A DNA stretch of 26,525 nt from Phallusia fumigata. Taxonomy: Eukaryota; Chordata; Ascidiacea; Phlebobranchia; Ascidiidae. Each line of letters starts with the position of its first letter. Position 1 is the stretch's first letter. The notes beneath the pieces were generated by a model. It ran no database searches. It had not been told where the DNA came from and was given only the letters and a program-made list of their open reading frames with translations. A program made the translations under genes and the position numbers. Shown here piece after piece: positions 20,361-26,525 of this stretch. The stretch lies in the NCBI GenBank assembly GCA_008931825.1, contig QXVZ01028720.1, forward strand, positions 976-27,500, in the 5' to 3' direction.

Positions 20361-21648
20361 TTCACTGTTATAATTTTGAATCGAGATTACACAGTGATCG
20401 TCAATGTGCAGATGCCTACTATTGGAGGGACAGATTCTGATAGAAACATTTTTAGTGAACTAATTTATTTGCATACAAATTAAAAGGTATGCAACTGTCA
20501 CAGAGTACAAAAAGCCGTACACGTAGAGACAAAGAGTCGAGGTTTTTTTAAACTATACCCCAAAGGCCAACATATTTGCACGAGTTTCACAAGCGGGGAT
20601 TTGTACAGAGACGAGTAAAACCTGACAACATTCCAGATTCAAGGCAGTGTGCCCTCTACCAGGACCAAACGATTGACACAATTAGCCATTATCCAAAAAT
20701 CGATTAGGCCTAATTGACATGTCAATGGCATCTCAAGCCGAAAGACGAATCTGAACGGATCTTCTTACCGACAATATAGATCACTATTTAAAACAGTTGT
20801 TCTATACTTCAGTATGGCCGAAGATTCCATTTCATTAGTCACGTGTTGCGTCAGTACTTACTATAATCTTATAACACATTGCGTCAATGCCTTTCTTTGA
20901 CAGCGTTAACTTCTAATTCAAGTGACGAGTTTGTCAGTGAAAAACAACGGCGATAAAATTAAAGAATTTTGAATTGCATGCAGCCAACAAAAGGGTTTGC
21001 CAGGAGAAAAGGTTCAGATCCACTATTAATCTGATTGGTGTGTCGGCTTAGCTAGGGCAATACCTTAGTTTCCCAGTGAAAAACAACGGTGGTAAAACGA
21101 GAGTCCGAATTTGTATTGGATTTTTTCGAGACGGAAAGATCTTCAACCACTATTAGTAACTGTAAAATCCCACTAATTGTTCCAAGTATATCCCAGTTGA
21201 ACTGTAAAGAAATCTTAACTCTCTGGTGTGACGGGAAGTCCAATTGACGTCAAACAAACCTTCTGCGAAACGAAGCAGCTTTACACGTGTCATTGCAAAA
21301 AGCAGCCCCCAAAACGCCTTTGGTGGTACCGATAAAATTTGAATCGCTGCCAAACTGGTATATTGGAAATACGACAACAATTCAGCCTTACTTGTGTTTT
21401 ACCGTTTCGCACTTAAATGCGCAATTCACTGAATCACTTGCACTGTGGGCGTTTGACTAGAGCGAAGGTTAAATTTCACACAGAGGCAGGTAAGGGCTCA
21501 TTTGACAGGGGCACCTAAAATTACGATGTACATAATACGAACTCCTAGATGGGTCGGGCTTGCCTAAAAATAGCTCTTAGTAAAACTTACTTTAGAAGCG
21601 CTAGAGTTACCAACAGGTAATTTCTTCCCACTTTTACCTCGTGTTTTG

Positions 21649-21744
21649 GAAGCTATCAATCTCCAAAGCAAGACATTCTAAGTCTTCCGCTATACTAGCG
21701 GCTTGAATAGAGGGGTTTTCCGAACGTGTTGTTGGTGGACAATA
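21649..21744 (+). repeat. Left copy of a 96-bp duplication flanking the n at 21745
   Basis: Appears identical to 21746-21841; an unmerged contig overlap. Confidence 0.85.
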
Positions 21745-21745
21745 N

Positions 21746-21841
21746 GAAGCTATCAATCTCCAAAGCAAGACATTCTAAGTCTTCCGCTATACTAGCGGCT
21801 TGAATAGAGGGGTTTTCCGAACGTGTTGTTGGTGGACAATA
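21746..21841 (+). repeat. Right copy of the 96-bp duplication
   Basis: Partner of 21649-21744. Confidence 0.85.
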
Positions 21842-22047
21842 GATGTGAACTCATGTCAAAATTGACACCTATTAAGCACGAAAGCTTGAAAATGAATTTA
21901 TGTTTTACCGCAGCACGGCCCACAAAACTTGGTTATGAAATTAAGAGTTTATTTACATACACATTGAAGTTTATGGAACAAAACTTAGTTCCGTTAAAGA
22001 CGCTGTTAATACATTGACAAGAAATCATAATTACATACATTTTCCAG

Positions 22048-22313
22048 TCAATTATTGTCAAAATCATGAGTACTTGAATGTGAATGGCTTAAACAACACC
22101 TGTATGAACTTTAGCCACTCAATAACTTGCCGTCCGATGTCTATAATGAGTGGGAATGGTTCGGGCTTACAATTACATAAAATCTTTTGTAAAAACAACG
22201 GCCCGGTTAAACATATTATAAACGAAGTTTATCGCGCAGTCAGTAAACCAAAAGGATTAAAAACACAAAGTTATGGTGTTATACATTGTCAATGCCGCAA
22301 ACATTGCAAATAG
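22048..22313 (+). CDS. Candidate terminal exon of a cysteine-rich protein
   Basis: A strong acceptor (attacatacattttccag) opens a frame of 87 residues ending at TAG. It contains seven cysteines, beginning NYCQNHEYLNVNGLNNTCMN and ending GVIHCQCRKHCK. The C-x-C-x3-C ending at the very C-terminus recalls C-terminal cystine-knot or growth-factor-type proteins, but the remaining cysteine spacing does not settle the family. N-N-T... and N-F-S type sequons (N-N-T-C, N-F-S-H) suggest secretion. The frame is open upstream of the acceptor as well (ORF from 22014). No upstream exon or poly-A signal was identified, so this may be an isolated chance ORF. Confidence 0.33.
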
Positions 22314-24363
22314 TATGTAAACTGCACTTAAGTATGCATACCTCTGCTCTAGACAAAACAGCAGACAATTGTGGGCAAAGTATCTCAATATGGAACTATG
22401 GCTCCAAAATACCTGTAATTTACAACTTTTCCTAAAAAAACTGTAGATATTTATAACACCCAAAAGCCAATGGTGCAATCTATCAGCCCGTACGAACCAC
22501 GTCTCGTGATTACGACCACGCAAAAAGTTTTCCGGTTCACGGTAAAAATGCGTCGGGACGCACGTAAAAAGACCATGGGGCCAAACAGGAGTTAGAATTG
22601 AAATTCCCCAGAAAAACGCCTGTCTCGCCACGTAGCCGCCGCCGAAACTTTCGAGGTTTTACGGTAACTGACAATGATAAGCAACTCTAAATGAAAAAAG
22701 CCAACTGGTTAGTCCGGGCATTGCATAACGTTGATTATGCGCATATTAGATGTTAATTGTGTTTTGTTGGTCTATATATTAACTGAACAAGAACGTTACG
22801 GCCCTTCGATAATAATTGGTACACCCGAAAAAATTGACATCGCTATAAGATATTATGTCCCTGGTTGCTGATTTAATAGTCTTTCATATCATAACTTCGT
22901 ATCAAAGTGTGTAGGCATTTCATTTGACCAAGCACCCTATATTTTTTCAATTATCGAGTAATGTTAGAGCTGATATAGTGATTGTTGCAATTACTGGCAG
23001 CCATTGGCTTTGAATTTTGGTAACCCTGGTACATCGAGTCGTACGTACTTGACAAAACAGGACATAAACCGTCTCGTTTAAACTTTTTTCTATTTTCGGA
23101 CTCCTACTTTAGGTTAACAAACTTTTTTGGGTGTAATACAGGAAGTCACTTCTACCTAGGGAACTCGAAGTTGATCAATCAAGGCCATTAAAGAAACAAA
23201 AAACAGTTTTTGCGCCCGATTACCACGCAGGCAGAATTCAATCACCTGTTTTGCATTCAAAGTGAGCCGTTTTCCGGTTTATAAAAGGCCCGTGTCTGTA
23301 CAAACAGATAAACAAACACCACGTCCTGCAGTATCATCGATTATTCCGGCAGGAAGAGGGCCTAATGACGTTTAAGTGACACCTGGGTTTTCACGTGCAG
23401 GCCGGATGTCCTTCGCGATGGCGAGAAAACCCGGACGTGCAATGCATATTGAAAAAGTGCAGACTGCAGTAAACAGGATGACGCGACAAAATAAACATAA
23501 AGGTGTTCTGCCATCAGCGCGATGACAACACCAAGGGATGATTTTTAAGTGGGTTGAAAGGCAAACTGCTTGGGCTGTCGGAAAAAGGGGATTAATGGTC
23601 TGTGCCTAGGCTATTTTGAACGGAAATGAGACAGAGATGGCCCCGCGTCCATTTGCGCTTATGCAGTCCCCCGTTACAACCCGTCCTCGGGAAAAAGCCC
23701 CGACTTGTCGAAGATAGGGCACTCCTTAGCAAAACCTGTGAAGCTTAGTTTCTGCCCTTTGTGTGGTGAGCTAACTCCACAAAATTGAGAAGCTTTAACC
23801 ACAACTGTCATTTTTTGAATTAAAAATTACGCGAAATGAAATACCTACGCTTTTAGCCCATTTTTAACATCGACCTTTGTTGCCTAACAATAAAAACACA
23901 CATTTTTCGAAGTCGGCTCTGCAACCACCTTAGGCGAATACGAGCCCGATGAATGTTTTTTAACCATCGGACAAAAAAATCTTAATACGACCCCGACTGC
24001 ACCCAAGTTATTGCTCCCGGGCGGGTTGAAACAGGGACTGTTTATGCGCAAATGGCCACGAGACTCCTCTGCATCATTTCCTTTCACAATAGCCAGGCGC
24101 AAACCATTCATATGACGATAAAGGAAGTGGCTGAAACACACATCACCATATTAGAGGCTAATTCAACCAAAATCAAATTTACAATACACAGAATAGAAGA
24201 GGCCATCACAATTAGAGGTTTTTTAAGAAGCTGTGTCAAAACAAAATAACATTTGAAAATCTCTGTATTGGGCCAGGTTGGGAATATTATTTTAAGAAAA
24301 CCAGAGAAACAATGTAACCAGATATGTTGAACTTCTATAGACGAAGTGTCACCACAACGTTGT
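22314..24363. other. Non-coding or unresolved sequence
   Basis: The largest ORF is 22257-22631 minus (124 codons), with no recognised motif and without clear splice signals. The short ORFs 23884-24141 minus and 24052-24249 plus overlap each other. Nothing else was seen. Confidence 0.4.
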
Positions 24364-24465
24364 GTAATAATCTACGGCAAATCTTGCTGACAAGCATATA
24401 GGGAAAACCTGTTACAACTACTCAGGTCACGTAGGCGTTAGGCATTACAGATGATTCAGAGCTTT
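24364..24465 (+). repeat. Left copy of a 102-bp duplication flanking the n at 24466
   Basis: Appears identical to 24467-24568. Confidence 0.85.
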
Positions 24466-24466
24466 N

Positions 24467-24568
24467 GTAATAATCTACGGCAAATCTTGCTGACAAGCAT
24501 ATAGGGAAAACCTGTTACAACTACTCAGGTCACGTAGGCGTTAGGCATTACAGATGATTCAGAGCTTT
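24467..24568 (+). repeat. Right copy of the 102-bp duplication
   Basis: Partner of 24364-24465, continuing into the next duplicated block only 5 bp later. Confidence 0.85.
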
Positions 24569-24573
24569 TCTTG

Positions 24574-24815
24574 GTACGTTTGTTTCCCCCGCACTGCACG
24601 TAAAACAATCCACAAACCGCAACACCTTTGTCAGCAGTGTACAGGGATCCGACCTTAATTTTTTACCACAACGATCGCCTAACGCACCCCGCTAAATTGG
24701 GACAGCGCACCACAAGCTAGAGACAGATCGCTGACAAAATAACAGTGGGTCAATGAAAAGCCTCGGGGGCTCTGGAATCATTTTTTTCTGGTTGAACCCT
24801 CAAACACGTATCGTG
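24574..24815 (+). repeat. Left copy of a diverged duplication flanking the n at 24816
   Basis: Matches 24817-25033 with many substitutions and carries a net excess of about 25 bp around 24655-24690 (TTAATTTTTTACCACAACGA and on). The divergence is allele-like, with an indel between haplotypes. Confidence 0.8.
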
Positions 24816-24816
24816 N

Positions 24817-25033
24817 GTACGTTTGTTTTTCCCCTACACTGCGCGTAAACAATCCACAAACCGCCACACCTTTGTCAGCAGTGTACAGGGATCCGACCCC
24901 GTCAAATTGGGACTTTGGGACAGCGCACCACAAGCTAGAGACAGATCGCTGACAAAATAACAGCGGGCCAATGAAAAGCGTCGAGGGCTCTGGAATCATT
25001 TTTTTCTGGTTGAACCCTCAAACACGTATCGTG
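24817..25033 (+). repeat. Right copy of the diverged duplication
   Basis: Partner of 24574-24815, the shorter allele. Confidence 0.8.
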
Positions 25034-26525
25034 TGCAGCAGCATAGACAGTCTCGCCGCAAAGAAAATTTTTTGCACATTACAGCAAGCATATTTTCGCC
25101 CGACCAAAATACTGCTCACTAGCGCGAATCGAGGTGTTTAACTGTGCAACAGACAGAAACCACACAAAAACAATGTGTCTGCAAGCCCTTATCTGTTATT
25201 TTACAAAGTTCCGAAACTGCTATTGTCATCAGCATGATAGAAAAAGTGGGAAAATGGGGAAGCTTCTTCCCGGGAAATCGGTCCTAAATTTTCGTGGCTG
25301 TTTGGGAAAAACTATAAAGTGGACACAACCGTCAAAAATAAATATTTCGAAAACGTTAGTGTGTCAGTTTCTATTAGTTTATTGTTCCTGTTACGTATAG
25401 CAACTGCATGGCGGCAAATGTTTTATGGCATCCAGGAAAATTTGCGTTTTTTCTTGTCCTGGGCATCAACCTGTTGGTCACCTGTTGTCTGGAACGCTTC
25501 ACTAATTTATACATTCTTTCCAGTAACATAAGCATGAAAAGATGATCGAAACCAAACTAGATTACGAAACAGTGGAGACATATTTGCGCGTGGATTAACC
25601 CAGGGAGCACATGTTATTCAATAAATGCCAAGTAAATCAACATCACTTCCCCACGCCAGGTGTTTCAAACCAAAGCCAGGTCATTTGCACGCGATTTCAA
25701 TTGCTTTCTGTAGTGGTTTAGTTTGGGAAAACAGAACAAAGTCAGTGGGCCATGACATCAGCGAATCATTGCGGTGAGAAATCATGACCAATGTTGTCTC
25801 ACTCTATTGAAACTTGTATTACCCGTATCCGGGTGTGGAAACGCTACGATGAGATGAACATTAATTACAAGGCAAAAAGGAATTGTGTTGCCTTTATCGC
25901 AAAAATCAACAGCGATTGTCCGAACGTCTGTAATAAATGGTATTACTACATACAAGTTCTCAGGAAGTTATGTTTTTAAAGAAGTAATTGGTTGTACACA
26001 ATTTTGCATACTCGCTTCAGTTCTAGACACTGCAAATATTGGATAGAGGAACAGAATTATTTGAAATTTGATCATGGTCTTGGCGTTTACGAATTTTAAC
26101 ACCCAAAACCACACACAACAATCAAAAACTATTGACCAGTTCAAAAAGAAGATCAGTTGGTCAGACTAGACCAACAGTGGGTTGAAAAGAACAGTCGATT
26201 TACTCTGCCAACGTTTCAAAGCGTAAAACGACAATTTTGGTCACGGCCATTCGTCAGAGCATCACTCATTTATGTACGTGTGTTCTTGGTAACGGATGAC
26301 CAGCCAAAATCACAAGTGGTTATGTAAGGCCTGACCCCAGAACGCGAAAGGTTTAAAGGTAAGGCAAAGTTAAGAAACACAAACAGAAGTTGCGGAAGTT
26401 TCGTTACGTTTTTGTGAATTATTTAAGGCTCCGAATCGTTTTCAACTCCTGCCACAAGTCGTGGATGCAACCTAGTTGTTTTTGGCACCCAAAGCTCGAT
26501 CTTATCTCCAGCTTGGAGATTATAC
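25034..26525. other. Right-edge sequence, no supported gene
   Basis: ORFs 25134-25400, 25319-25531 and 25791-25979 (all plus) are 62-88 codons, without motifs or paired splice sites. No repeat of note. Confidence 0.4.

Larger units (their letters stand above)
20361..22047. other. Non-coding sequence with a short repeat and an assembly duplication
   Basis: No supported gene. The phrase CAGTGAAAAACAACGG occurs at about 20935 and 21073, each followed by a G-rich dinucleotide and TAAAA, about 138 bp apart. A 96-bp duplication flanks the n at 21745. Confidence 0.4.

Noticed and set aside
22257-22631. Minus ORF of 124 codons
   Set aside because: No recognised motif; all three minus frames and the plus strand look equally protein-like here; no paired splice sites.
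1-26525. CRISPR array, prokaryotic operon or prophage
   Set aside because: No regularly spaced repeats, no ribosome-binding-site-led gene clusters; spliced exons and the spliced leader show animal DNA.

Overview
The window is animal nuclear DNA, most likely from a tunicate of the genus Ciona. It is AT-rich, has no bacterial-style operons, and carries short exons bounded by GT/AG splice sites in long non-coding sequence. At 20263-20278 it holds the exact 16-nt Ciona mRNA spliced leader (as I remember it from the literature), which is the strongest taxonomic clue. Six of the seven single 'n' positions sit between two near-identical copies of the same sequence. That is the mark of overlapping or allelic contigs that were never merged, as expected from a highly heterozygous shotgun assembly.

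The main gene is on the minus strand and runs from about 16.9 kb down to about 1.4 kb. I rebuilt it by hand from splice sites, open frames and intron phases. The exons are a possible signal-peptide exon (16819-16916), then 15990-16209, 11097-11244, 10334-10674, 9807-9998 and 8624-8713 (extracellular), then 7933-8044, 3182-3274 and 1750-2276 (inferred cytoplasmic tail and stop). From 16209 to 8624 the phases chain without a break (0/1, 1/2, 2/1, 1/1, 1/1), and the last three exons also chain (0/1, 1/1, then stop). The ectodomain reads as half of a cytokine-receptor module, an FNIII domain, an Ig-like domain, then a second receptor module beginning C-x9-C. This order recalls the gp130/LIFR group of class I cytokine receptors. 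Seven N-glycosylation sequons fall in these exons. The tail is Ser/Gly/Asp-rich with few tyrosines. I did not find the second FNIII domain with its WSXWS box, any membrane-proximal FNIII domains, or the transmembrane helix. They may lie at the 'n' at 8497, the only 'n' without flanking duplication.

The rest is intron or intergenic DNA. It contains a 1.38-kb duplicated block (3515-6282), a small dispersed foldback repeat family, a tRNA-like promoter remnant near 11.7 kb, and a spliced leader joined to a short broken ORF near 20.3 kb, probably a retrocopy. From 17 to 26.5 kb no gene can be supported firmly; one cysteine-rich plus-strand terminal exon (22048-22313) is a candidate. All gene models here are manual readings without alignment or transcript evidence.
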